64,000 nucleotides of DNA from Pseudomonas sp. MYb327 (GTDB lineage Bacteria > Pseudomonadota > Gammaproteobacteria > Pseudomonadales > Pseudomonadaceae), in the NCBI RefSeq assembly GCF_040438925.1, contig NZ_CP159258.1, positions 1,068,001 to 1,132,000 of the forward strand. Reading direction: 5' to 3'. The first letter of the stretch is position 1. Every line of letters starts with the position of its first letter. Shown here piece after piece: positions 34,978 to 43,643 of the stretch. The position numbers and the translations under genes are program-made. The notes beneath the pieces were generated by a model that saw only the letters and a list, made by a program, of their open reading frames with translations, was not told the DNA's origin and did not search any database.

Positions 34978-36129
34978 TCAGACCCTCAACACCTTACCGC
35001 CAATCGCCACCGCCACCAGCAACAGCGCCATCAGGCCAAAGGCAAAACTCAAACTGGCGGCATGGGCGACGAAGCCGATCACCGCAGGCCCCGCAAGAAT
35101 CCCCGCATAACCCAAGGTGGTAATGGCCGGTACGGCGACGCTTTCCGGCATGACGGTCTGTTTACCGACTGCGGTGTACAGCACCGGCACAATGTTCGAA
35201 CAGCCGGCACCCAGCAACGCATAACCCACCAGCGCCGCTTCCCAGTTCGGGGCAAAGGTCGCCAGAAACAGACCAGCCGCCGCCGTCAGCCCACCGAACA
35301 CAATCACCCGCGTCGCGCCCAGGCGTCGCACGATCGAATCACCGGTCAGCCGTCCGGCGGTCATGGTCAGGGCAAACGCTGCGTAACCCAATCCGGCGTA
35401 CGCCGTGTCGATCCCGCGTTCCTGCGCCAGGAACACCGCGCTCCAGTCCAGCGCCGCGCCTTCGGCGAGGAACACGATGAAGCACATGCCGCCGATAAAC
35501 AGCACGATGCCGTGGGGAACGGCGAACGCCGGCCCCGAACTTTCGCTGCCGTAAGGCAACAGATGCGGCGCTGCCTTGGCCAGCGCAATCAGCAGCAAGA
35601 CGATCACCACCAATGTCGCGCCCAGCGGTGAAATCCCCAGGCCGAGCAAGCCACTGACGCCCGCCGCCCCGACAATCCCGCCGAGGCTGAACAACCCGTG
35701 AAAGCCCGACATCATGTTCTTGCCACTGGCCCGTTCGACGATCACCGCTTGCAGGTTGACCGTTGAGTCCACCGTGCCGAGGCCGGCACCGAAGATAAAC
35801 AACGCCGCGATCAACGCCGGAATCGAAGACACGGTCGCCAATAGCGGCAGGGCCAGACAGATCAACAAGGTGCCGCCGGTCGCCACTTTGCGACAGCCAA
35901 ATCGCGTGGCCAGAAGCCCAGCCATGGGCATGGCCAGAATCGAGCCCACCCCCAGGCACAGCAACAACAAACCGAGCGTGCCTTCATCCAGCCCGGCCCG
36001 GGCCTTGGCATACGGCACCAGGGGCGCCCACGCGGCGATGCCGAAACCGGCGATGAAAAAGGCGATGCGCGTGGACATTTGCTCCAGGCGCCCCGGCACG
36101 AAAGAGCTCTGGCTGTTGAGGTTGGTCAT
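34978..36129 (-). CDS. MFS transporter (12 TM, YbjJ-like)
   Basis: 383 residues with 12 hydrophobic segments. GFGIAAWAPLVPYAKARAG at the first helix and LLATRFGCRKVATGG as motif A fit the FucP/YbjJ branch of the MFS. An upstream open frame to 36834 is spurious, since the ATG at 36129 has AAGGAT directly before it and begins the family homology. The substrate is unknown. It is divergent from the DapF-like gene. Confidence 0.85.
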   Translation of the reverse strand: MTNLNSQSSFVPGRLEQMSTRIAFFIAGFGIAAWAPLVPYAKARAGLDEGTLGLLLLCLGVGSILAMPMAGLLATRFGCRKVATGGTLLICLALPLLATVSSIPALIAALFIFGAGLGTVDSTVNLQAVIVERASGKNMMSGFHGLFSLGGIVGAAGVSGLLGLGISPLGATLVVIVLLLIALAKAAPHLLPYGSESSGPAFAVPHGIVLFIGGMCFIVFLAEGAALDWSAVFLAQERGIDTAYAGLGYAAFALTMTAGRLTGDSIVRRLGATRVIVFGGLTAAAGLFLATFAPNWEAALVGYALLGAGCSNIVPVLYTAVGKQTVMPESVAVPAITTLGYAGILAGPAVIGFVAHAASLSFAFGLMALLLVAVAIGGKVLRV

Positions 36130-36297
36130 ATCAATCCTTGGCAAAAAACGTCGCGTCTCCAAGGGACAGTGATTGCCCGACGAGGGTTCGATCAGCGTCC
36201 ACCGGGTTTGCGGTGAAACAGGCTGACATCGTTGCACAGCACGACCATGTTTCGCGATATGTTGAGCGCGACCAATGATTCCGGCACGGAGGGCGCC

Positions 36298-37290
36298 ATG
36301 GCGCGGATGTACGATGCACGAGGCAATATCTACATGGTGGCGGCGCCCGAGGACTTGCGCCGCCAGGGCATCGACTTGCCCGAGCAGGCCAGTCACGCCG
36401 CGCAAACCCGGGGGGGCTGGACACTGGCGGCCATCCAGGCTTGCTGTGGCTGGGCCGCCGGCACCCAACCGCCCGGCAGCAAAGACCATTGCAGCGATGG
36501 GCTGCTGGTCGGCCCCTTTCAGTCGTCCCCGCCATTTGATTTGTTGATCGTCAACACCGACGGCACGCTGGCCGAACGCAGTGGCAATGGGCTGACGATT
36601 TTTTCCCAGGCGCTCAGCGATCTGGGCTTGTGGCCAAAAGACGAGGCGTGCCGACTCCGGGTTCATCACGACAAGGGCGATGTGCAATCGCCCGGGGAAA
36701 TCTCGGTGAAACCGGCAGTGGTCGAAGAAGTGCAGGGATTTTGGCTGGACCTGGGCAAACCTGGATTCGGTCCTGAGGCGGTCAGCGCTCACGGGGTTGA
36801 AATGGTGAGCATGAATGGGCGCGAACTCAGTCACGTCGAACCGTTGTCGTCACTTGAGCCGGCATGGTCGCGCAGTCAGTTCGCGCGGGTCGGCAATCCG
36901 CATTGCGTGACCCTGGTGCAAAGCGCGGACGCCTTGCCGAGCAATGAGCAGATGCGTGAGCCGCCATTGGCTGAAGGGCTGTTGCGTATCGCCTACGCCA
37001 TGCCGACCGGAGCAGGGCGACCGTGTCCGGCAGGGATCAACCTGCAATGGGCGATGCATGAGTCCGGGCAGCGAGTGAGCGCGCGGGTGTTCGAGCGCGG
37101 CGAAGGGCCAACGGCGTCATCGGGCACCAGCGCCACGGCGGTGGCTTGCGCGGCGTGGCGAGTGGGTTGGGTGAAGGCGGGGGAAGTGAAAGTGGTGATG
37201 CCCGGTGGCACGGCGCCGATTTTGTTGGAGGAAGAGCAGGGGGAGTTGAGTCGGGTGAGTCTGTTTGGGACGGCTCGGTTGATTGGTTGA
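36298..37290 (+). CDS. Diaminopimelate-epimerase-like protein lacking both catalytic cysteines
   Basis: 330 residues with the two-domain DapF fold signatures: MARMYDARGNIYMVA at the start, NTDGTLAERSGNG in the middle and GEGPTASSGTSATA near the end. In DapF these positions hold the two catalytic Cys (in CGNG and ACGTG). Here they are Ser95 and Ser275, so cofactor-independent epimerisation by the usual two-thiol mechanism is not expected. The ATG at 36298 has GGAGG six bases before it; earlier in-frame starts (36232, 36247) are less likely. It may be an isomerase of the PrpF/DapF superfamily or an inactive homologue. Confidence 0.75.
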   Translation: MARMYDARGNIYMVAAPEDLRRQGIDLPEQASHAAQTRGGWTLAAIQACCGWAAGTQPPGSKDHCSDGLLVGPFQSSPPFDLLIVNTDGTLAERSGNGLTIFSQALSDLGLWPKDEACRLRVHHDKGDVQSPGEISVKPAVVEEVQGFWLDLGKPGFGPEAVSAHGVEMVSMNGRELSHVEPLSSLEPAWSRSQFARVGNPHCVTLVQSADALPSNEQMREPPLAEGLLRIAYAMPTGAGRPCPAGINLQWAMHESGQRVSARVFERGEGPTASSGTSATAVACAAWRVGWVKAGEVKVVMPGGTAPILLEEEQGELSRVSLFGTARLIG

Positions 37291-37299
37291 ACTTTAAAT

Positions 37300-37329
37300 C
37301 GCCTTCGCGAGCAGGCTCGTTCTCACACA
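37300..37329. repeat. Single REP half-element
   Basis: CGCCTTCGCGAGCAGGCTCG is one half of the GTGGGAGCGAGCCTGCTCGC REP subtype in reverse orientation, without a partner. Confidence 0.7.
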
Positions 37330-37494
37330 GTTCACCAGGACTTTGTGGAAGCTGGCCTGAACCGCGAAGGCATCAATTGCCAGTTTTTTGTTTTAGCGAA
37401 TTGCCCTACATCAACATCATCCTTCCCTGACTTCTTTCCTCGCTGATCCCCCGCAAAGTTCCTCGCGCCTAATTTTCTGTGCGAGGGATTGCTC

Positions 37495-37542
37495 ATGTTC
37501 GACCCGGTTTTTCACGTGGCTGCTGATCTTTCGGTGGGCTGA
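37495..37542 (+). CDS. 15-residue leader peptide coupled to the Rhs gene
   Basis: ATG at 37495 with GAGGG six bases upstream encodes MFDPVFHVAADLSVG, ending in a TGA that overlaps the rhs start codon (TGATG at 37540-37544). The ribosome binding site lies before this small frame rather than before rhs, so rhs translation is probably coupled to it. It could also be a remnant of a longer upstream reading frame such as a PAAR-type N-terminus. No function is claimed. Confidence 0.45.
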   Translation: MFDPVFHVAADLSVG

Positions 37543-40500
37543 TGGATCACATCGCCCGCATCGAGCAGGAGCTCGACAGCTTTCCCGACACCCTGACGCT
37601 TTACCGCCAACAGCTCAAACACTGGTTCAGCCAGGCTGCCGACAAGGTCAGCCGCGCCACGGACATGCCTTCGCTGATGGACATGGAGCGGGTGATCAAA
37701 CTGGGCTCCACCCGCACCATCGTCAGCCGCAGTGACGACGACTTCATCTCCACGGTGGCGCAGTGTCCGCAAGGTGGCGTCCTGCAGATCGAGAGCAAGT
37801 TCGAGTCGGTGTATGACGTTCCGCTGGGCAACATTCAGGTTGATGTGATTGCGCTGGAGGGGGGCGACTCGATTTCCGTCACCCTCGATGAAAACGGCAA
37901 GGGAGAGTTCAAGGGCGAGGCGGGCAAGTTCTACCGCGTGCACGTGCAAAGCGAGGTGACGCCGAAGCAGATTGATGAGCTTTTTCAATCTTACAACGGC
38001 CTCGCCGCAGAGCTGGATAAGTGGCTGCGCAATGAGTGGGAAGGGTTCAAGCCGCAGTGGTCGCAGTCGACTTCGATCGCGGTGGGCAACGGCATGTTGG
38101 CCGGCAGTTGGGCGGCGATCGAGGGGGTGTGGGACGGGATCAACCTGCTCTCGGACATTCTGAAAAACCCCGGTGAGTTTGTTGAGCGACTGGGCAGCAG
38201 TGCGGATCAACTGGTCGAGCTGGCGAAAAAATCGCCGGAGGTGATGAGCAAGATCCAACTGTTGGCCAGTGATGAGGCGGCGCTGTGCCTGCTGTTGCGT
38301 ACAGCCAGCCTTTGGCTGGAAATGCTCCCGCCCAGTCTGATGGCCGGCGAAACCGCCAAGGCGATATCGGCGTTGGTGGTGGAACTGCTGATCGACATTT
38401 TGATTGCCATCGTCCTGACCTTCGCCACGGCAGGAGGCGGCGTTGCTTACCTGACGATGCGTCTGGCGCGACGCGGCGCGCAGTTGATCAATGCGGTTAC
38501 GCGCCTCGTTGGCGCGCTGTTCACCATCATCAGTACCTTCATCGGCTACATCGACCGCTATAAAAAAGTCGCCGCACGCGGTGTCGCGGCCGGCCTGAAA
38601 AAAGGCCGGATGCAGTTGCGCTGGAAAGGGCGCAACAACACCTCGCTGAAAAAAGACGAACCCCACGACGACGCCCCGGTTCAGGCGAAAAACCCCAACG
38701 GCGACAGCGCCGATTGTGCCGCGCTGACGTGTACCAACGGCTGCCCGGTGTCGATGGTCACCGGCGAAGAGCTGCTGACCCTCAACGACGCTGTTCTCGA
38801 TGGGATTTGGCCGTTCGAATTCACCCGGCTCTATCGCACCAGCGCCGTAGAAATCGACAGCGGCCTGGGCTTTGGCTGGAGCCATTCGCTGGCCCATCAC
38901 CTGGAGCTTTCTGGCGACACGGTCACCTGGGTCGACCACGAGAATCGCCGTACGCCATTTCCGTTGCCGAGCCTAACCCGCCCGGTCATCCACAACAGCC
39001 TGTCGCGGGCAGCGATCTACCTCGGTGATCAGCCCGAAGAGTTGATCGTGGCGCTGGCCGGTGAGTCGGCGCGGTTCTTTCACTTTCTCGATGGGCGTCT
39101 GAGCGCGATCAGCGATGCCTATGGCAATCGTCTGACGCTGCAGCGCGATTTCTCCGACCGCGTGCTGCGCCTCGACAACGGCGCCGGGCGCTGTTTGCTG
39201 CTGCGTTATGAGCGGCAGCATTTGATCGCCGTCGACTACCAGCGTTTTCACCTCGTCGACGAGCAGGTGCCGGCCTGGCGCACCGAGCAGACGCTGGTCA
39301 CCTATGGCTATGACGCGCGGGGACGGCTGATCGCCGCAACCAACGCTGCGAATGAAAGTGAGCGCTACGACTATGACGAACAGCACGTCATCTTGCAGCG
39401 GCAACTGGCCGGTGGCGCGAGTTTCTATTGGGAGTGGGAACGCTCCGGCAAGGCGGCGCGCTGCATCCGCCATTGGGCCTCGTTTGCGCAGATGGACACG
39501 CGCTACAGCTGGGACGACACCGGCGGCGTGCGACTCAAACACGCCGACGGCAGCGAAGAAGTCTACGTCCACGATGAGCACGCTCGGCTGGTGCACCGGG
39601 TCGAGGCCGACGGGGGCGAACGGCGCAAGGCCTATGACGCCGAGGGACGGCTGATCGCCGAGCAGGACCCGCTCGGCGCGGTGACCGAATACCGCTACGA
39701 CGAAGTCGGACGGCTGATCGCGCTGATTCCGCCGGAAGACGAGCCGACGTCCTACGAGTACCGCAACGGTTTCCTGCATGCCCGCTATCGCGGCCAGGCC
39801 AAGTGGACCTACCGGCGCAATGCCCAGGGCGACGTCACCTGGCTGATCGACCCGGACGGCCAGAGCACCTACCACGACTACGACGCGCAAGGGCGGCTGC
39901 GGGCGATCCGCTATCCGGATCACAGTCAGCATCTGTTGAAGTGGAACAGTCTCGGGCAACTGCTTGAAGAAACCCTGCCCGACGGTGGGCGCCGGCAGTT
40001 TGCCTACGATGCGCTGGGGCGGCGAACTACGGCGCAGGACGAATTCGGCGATGTTACCCATTACCAGTGGGACGCGGTGGGTCGGCTGTTGCAAACCACG
40101 TTGCCGAACGGCGCCAGCCGCTGCTTCAGCTACAACGCCTATGGCCGGATCACCGCCGAGCGCGACGAACTGGACCGCGTCACCCGCTATGAATACGCCG
40201 ACGACCTGCACCTGGTCAGTCGACGGATCAACCCCGACGGCAGCGAGCTGAAGTACCGCTACGAGCATGCGCAGTTGTTGCTCACCGAGATTGAAAACGA
40301 AGCCGGTGACACCTATCACCTGGACTACACGCCCGGTGGTTTGATCCGACAGGAAACCGGCTTCGACGGTCGCCGCACGGCGTATGCCTATGACCTCAAC
40401 GGCCAGTTGTTGGATAAAACCGAGTTTGGCGATGACGGCTCGCAACTCGTCACCGGTTACCAACGCGACAGCGCCGGACGCCTGCTGGTCAAGACCTTGC

Positions 40501-42215
40501 CCGACGGCAGCCAGGTCGACTACCGCTACGACAGCCTCGGTCGTTTGGTCAGCGTCGACGACGGCCAGGACCATCCGCTGGAGTTCGAATACGACTTTCA
40601 CGACCGCCTGATCAGCGAACATCAGGGCTGGGGCACGTTGCGCTACGGCTATGACGTCAGTGGTCAACTCCAGCACCTGCGCCTGCCGGACAACAGCCGC
40701 CTGCACTACCATCGCGCCGAGGGCGGGGCGCTGACCGCCATCGACCTCAACGGTTCGCGCCTGACCACGCACAGCTTCGTCGGTGGTCGCGAACAAACCC
40801 GTCAACAAGGTTTGTTGCTGAGCGACTACGCCTACGACGAACAGGGCCGTTTGCAGGCCCACGCCGTCAGCCAAAACCAGCGTCCGCTGTATCGCCGCGA
40901 CTATGCCTACGGCGCCAACGGCAACCTCCTGCAAATCAGCGACACCCGCCACGGCCAACGCCGCTACCAGTACGACCCACTCGACCGCCTGACCGACGTG
41001 CGCCACGCCCGTGACCAGGACCCGGAGCACTTCAGCCACGACCCGGCCGGCAACCTGCTGATCCACGACCGCCCCGGCCCCTGGCACCTCAAGGGCAACC
41101 GCCTGCGACGCCACGGCGACCGCCATTACGACTACGACGCCTACGGCAACTTGCTCCGCGAACGCCGCGGCCAACACGTCACCGAGTACCGCTACGACAG
41201 CCAGCACCGCCTCATCGGCATCAACCTGCCGGACGGTCGCGAAACGTCCTACCGCTACGACGCCTTCGGCCGACGCATCGACAAGACCGTCGACGGCCAA
41301 ACCACCAGCTTCTTCTGGCAAGGCGACCAGCTCGTCGCCGAAAGCAGCCCGACGCACTACCGCAGCTACCTCTACGAACCCGGCAGCTTCCGCCCGCTGG
41401 CCCTGCTCGACGGCAAAGGCCCGAAAAAAGCCTGCCCGTTCTACTACCAACTCGACCACCTCGGCACGCCGCAGGAACTCACCGACTACAGCGGCGAGAT
41501 CGTCTGGTCAGCCAAATACACCGCCTACGGCAAGCTCAGCCACCTAAGCCATGGCGGCGGCGAAGAGTTAGAACAACCGCTGCGCTTTCAGGGCCAGTAC
41601 TTCGATGCGGAAAGCGGCCTGCACTACAACCGGCATCGGTATTACCAACCGGACAGCGGACGTTATCTGACGCCGGATCCGGTGAAGCTGGCCGGCGGAC
41701 TCAACCCGTATCGCTACACGCCAAATCCGACGGGGTGGGTGGATCCGTTGGGGTTGAGCGGGAATTGTCCGGGGGCGAATAAGCCGGGGTGTTCGGTGCC
41801 GGATGGTGGTGTTGGGGTTAAGGTTGATGAGGGTGAACCATCAGTTCCGGATGTATCACGACGAGGAGCATTTAGGCAGGCTAAAGCCGATGCGGGAATT
41901 CCAAATAGTCAACAACCGGATACTCAACTGGATTCTGTGAGTGGTAGGGCTAAACAGGTTGGATATGTAAATATGACTGACATGGCCGGTAAAAGCATAT
42001 TGAATAGTTTCGGTGTGCCAATTAGAACCAGGCAATATCAATTTACTCGGGACGACGGATTTGTCCTTGTGTTGCAAGATCATGCCGCAGGCCATAAGTT
42101 TAACGAAAAAAATAATGTGGGTGATCAAGGTCCACACTTTAATGTTCGGCCGACTGATGATGTTAGGCACGGAAAGGTCAGGGGTACAAAAGAACACTAC
42201 CCCTTTAGGAGGTGA
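37542..42215 (+). CDS. Rhs-family polymorphic toxin with a 152-residue variable C-terminal tip
   Basis: 1557 residues. About 1-390 is an N-terminal region with two hydrophobic segments (about 280-305 and 310-345). A DUF6531-like entry (CTNGCPVSMVTGEELL) starts near 392. YD repeats (GYDARGRL, YRYDEVGRL and many more) run from about 585 to 1290. The Rhs core (DHLGTPQELTDYSGEIVW) and RYLTPDPVKL follow. The core ends in PTGWVDPLGL (Leu1405), the usual self-cleavage point. The tip (1406-1557) is AT-rich and has DHAAGHKF, GPHFNVRP and a terminal HYPF; I do not recognise the fold, but the His pattern suggests a nuclease. No VgrG, EagR or PAAR gene is adjacent. Confidence 0.92.
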   Translation: MDHIARIEQELDSFPDTLTLYRQQLKHWFSQAADKVSRATDMPSLMDMERVIKLGSTRTIVSRSDDDFISTVAQCPQGGVLQIESKFESVYDVPLGNIQVDVIALEGGDSISVTLDENGKGEFKGEAGKFYRVHVQSEVTPKQIDELFQSYNGLAAELDKWLRNEWEGFKPQWSQSTSIAVGNGMLAGSWAAIEGVWDGINLLSDILKNPGEFVERLGSSADQLVELAKKSPEVMSKIQLLASDEAALCLLLRTASLWLEMLPPSLMAGETAKAISALVVELLIDILIAIVLTFATAGGGVAYLTMRLARRGAQLINAVTRLVGALFTIISTFIGYIDRYKKVAARGVAAGLKKGRMQLRWKGRNNTSLKKDEPHDDAPVQAKNPNGDSADCAALTCTNGCPVSMVTGEELLTLNDAVLDGIWPFEFTRLYRTSAVEIDSGLGFGWSHSLAHHLELSGDTVTWVDHENRRTPFPLPSLTRPVIHNSLSRAAIYLGDQPEELIVALAGESARFFHFLDGRLSAISDAYGNRLTLQRDFSDRVLRLDNGAGRCLLLRYERQHLIAVDYQRFHLVDEQVPAWRTEQTLVTYGYDARGRLIAATNAANESERYDYDEQHVILQRQLAGGASFYWEWERSGKAARCIRHWASFAQMDTRYSWDDTGGVRLKHADGSEEVYVHDEHARLVHRVEADGGERRKAYDAEGRLIAEQDPLGAVTEYRYDEVGRLIALIPPEDEPTSYEYRNGFLHARYRGQAKWTYRRNAQGDVTWLIDPDGQSTYHDYDAQGRLRAIRYPDHSQHLLKWNSLGQLLEETLPDGGRRQFAYDALGRRTTAQDEFGDVTHYQWDAVGRLLQTTLPNGASRCFSYNAYGRITAERDELDRVTRYEYADDLHLVSRRINPDGSELKYRYEHAQLLLTEIENEAGDTYHLDYTPGGLIRQETGFDGRRTAYAYDLNGQLLDKTEFGDDGSQLVTGYQRDSAGRLLVKTLPDGSQVDYRYDSLGRLVSVDDGQDHPLEFEYDFHDRLISEHQGWGTLRYGYDVSGQLQHLRLPDNSRLHYHRAEGGALTAIDLNGSRLTTHSFVGGREQTRQQGLLLSDYAYDEQGRLQAHAVSQNQRPLYRRDYAYGANGNLLQISDTRHGQRRYQYDPLDRLTDVRHARDQDPEHFSHDPAGNLLIHDRPGPWHLKGNRLRRHGDRHYDYDAYGNLLRERRGQHVTEYRYDSQHRLIGINLPDGRETSYRYDAFGRRIDKTVDGQTTSFFWQGDQLVAESSPTHYRSYLYEPGSFRPLALLDGKGPKKACPFYYQLDHLGTPQELTDYSGEIVWSAKYTAYGKLSHLSHGGGEELEQPLRFQGQYFDAESGLHYNRHRYYQPDSGRYLTPDPVKLAGGLNPYRYTPNPTGWVDPLGLSGNCPGANKPGCSVPDGGVGVKVDEGEPSVPDVSRRGAFRQAKADAGIPNSQQPDTQLDSVSGRAKQVGYVNMTDMAGKSILNSFGVPIRTRQYQFTRDDGFVLVLQDHAAGHKFNEKNNVGDQGPHFNVRPTDDVRHGKVRGTKEHYPFRR

Positions 42216-42218
42216 CAG

Positions 42219-42614
42219 GTGAAATACTGGAATGATTTTGAGGGTAGTGTTTTTTTTAATATGGTATTTAGTCGGCTGGTGGAGATTGATGAGGTAAAAC
42301 TGTTTTCATTGAGTGTAGATAATAATGCCTCAGTATTGACGTTAGCGTTCAATATAAAAGAGCTGCCCGACAGACCTCCACTAAAATGGAAGGAGTTTAA
42401 CTCTTGTCGCATTGGTGTTAGCTGTAGCGAGGTGAGTGATTTGTCGGTAAAAAATATTCCAACAACCTCCCTGTTGAAAGTGAAAATTGAACCGCATGGG
42501 TCTCGGTTTCGAATATCGGTAGGAGCGGCTGACTCAATCATAGAGTTCACCGCCGCGTATTTGAGACTGCATGATCCATCTGTTTACGTAGCTTTAGATG
42601 ATATTGAAGATTAA
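42219..42614 (+). CDS. Probable cognate immunity protein of the Rhs tip
   Basis: 131 residues, acidic, no signal peptide, starting at GTG with a perfect AGGAGG six bases upstream that lies inside the end of rhs. The gap to rhs is three bases. It is AT-rich, like the tip and unlike the rhs core. Position immediately downstream of a toxin tip is the standard place of an immunity gene. The pattern (LPDRPPLKW in the middle, alternating hydrophobic strands) suggests a beta-rich fold, possibly Imm50-like, but I cannot confirm the family. Confidence 0.7.
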   Translation: MKYWNDFEGSVFFNMVFSRLVEIDEVKLFSLSVDNNASVLTLAFNIKELPDRPPLKWKEFNSCRIGVSCSEVSDLSVKNIPTTSLLKVKIEPHGSRFRISVGAADSIIEFTAAYLRLHDPSVYVALDDIED

Positions 42615-43033
42615 GGTGTTACAATTTTTATGTACAAAGTGTTAGGGAGCATAAAATTCATAAAGGACTATGACTGGAATGACCCAGTTATTCTTCAAGA
42701 GCCACCACAATTTTATTGCTTATTGGGGCACGAGTCGAAGCGCAAAAAAAATCAACAGTGTTTTGAAGCAGGATGCGGTCGTGACATAACTAGAAAGCTT
42801 TCATTTAAAACCTAGCCATGCGTGAGTCGATCGGGTGCGGGTCTTTCATCCTCGACGGCTTCTCTTCGCTATGCTGGTCTCATCTACGGATTAAGGTATC
42901 CCCTATGGGGCTCGCGCAATGGTTATCAAAATAAGCACTATTGTCACGTAGGGAATTGGGTGCTTGAGCTGAAAGGAAATGTAATGAACGTAGAGAACAC
43001 AGTTGTACGTATTCCATTGCCGAATCAAAAAGA
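42615..43033. other. AT-rich stretch downstream of the immunity gene
   Basis: 419 bases with lower GC than the flanking chromosome. A 61-codon frame at 42630-42815 (MYKVLGSIKF...) has AGGTG upstream at a long distance and no recognisable domain; it may be a fragment of a displaced immunity or toxin gene. A frame at 42822-43037 has no supporting start. The 17-codon leader at 42984 is listed separately. No repeat or insertion-sequence end is visible. Confidence 0.5.
42630..42815 (+). CDS. Hypothetical small protein in the Rhs downstream region
   Basis: 61 residues, basic C-terminus, three Cys (FYCLLG, QQCFEAGCG). AT-rich. No family recognised. It lies 15 bases after the immunity candidate and could be its co-transcribed partner or the remnant of an older tip/immunity pair. 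Low confidence that it is expressed. Confidence 0.3.
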   Translation: MYKVLGSIKFIKDYDWNDPVILQEPPQFYCLLGHESKRKKNQQCFEAGCGRDITRKLSFKT

Positions 43034-43037
43034 ATGA
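42984..43037 (+). CDS. 17-residue leader coupled to the second immunity-like gene
   Basis: ATG at 42984 with AAGGA seven bases upstream encodes MNVENTVVRIPLPNQKE. Its TGA (43035-43037) overlaps the ATG of the next gene (43034) as ATGA. The downstream gene has no ribosome binding site of its own, so this small frame probably delivers ribosomes to it. Confidence 0.45.
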   Translation: MNVENTVVRIPLPNQKE

Positions 43038-43417
43038 AAGTGACTATAGAGAGTGTGACTCACCTCCACGCAGAAACTCATGTGTGTTTTTCAACTGATT
43101 TCGGGGGTGCAATTGCAAGTTGGAAGGGGTCGCCGCCGAAAATAGGTGCGCGTTATGATGTCGAACTGGATATCGACGAGATTTTCGTTTGGGGGCGGAA
43201 CGCGAACCCTGCATCCGGTGATGTTTGCTCGATTGGGTTAGTAGAAGGCTCTATAATTTTGACGGGAAATGTCATTTCGGTCGGCACCGACGGGGTTGCA
43301 GCTATTAACGTGGGTGGATCAGTAATTTTGCTTGAAATCATTCAGTTTTCTGGAGCTGTGCCAGTATTCGTTGATTTAAAAGCCGAGAAAATAAGTTTGT
43401 TTCCGACAGGTATGTGA
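43034..43417 (+). CDS. Beta-rich small protein, possible orphan immunity protein
   Basis: 127 residues, no signal peptide, predicted mainly beta (alternating segments such as YDVELDIDEIFVWG, SIILTGNVISVG, AAINVGGSVILLEII). Acidic centre. I recognise no named family. Its place 400 bases after an Rhs tip and immunity pair, its composition and its coupled start suggest an immunity gene kept after its toxin tip was replaced. This is inference. Confidence 0.5.
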   Translation: MKVTIESVTHLHAETHVCFSTDFGGAIASWKGSPPKIGARYDVELDIDEIFVWGRNANPASGDVCSIGLVEGSIILTGNVISVGTDGVAAINVGGSVILLEIIQFSGAVPVFVDLKAEKISLFPTGM

Positions 43418-43643
43418 ATGAAGGCTTTCTGATGGGTTCGGCGAAATCTCTGGGCAAGGTTTGCGAAAGTTGCATTCAGAGCGTTGCGTTTTTCATGAAT
43501 CGGTAGCTAGGACTTAGAGGGATAGTCACTCGCTGTCACTTCGATCGCGTGGCAGGGCTTAGGAACCCTTGGAGATCAATTGCGCATCCGCAAAATGGTT
43601 TGTTTGTGACAGTAGTACGTGTCCAGTTCCGATAATATAAATC

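Noticed and set aside
38973..41459. 828-codon minus-strand frame
   Set aside because: Antisense to the rhs YD-repeat region; repeats keep the reverse frame open.
42822..43037. 71-codon frame before the 43034 gene
   Set aside because: Only its last 17 codons, from the ATG at 42984, have a ribosome binding site. The rest shows no start signal or family.
37291..43643. Prophage or integrative element around the rhs gene
   Set aside because: No integrase, transposase, tRNA, direct repeat or structural phage gene is visible; the low GC is limited to the toxin tip and downstream genes.
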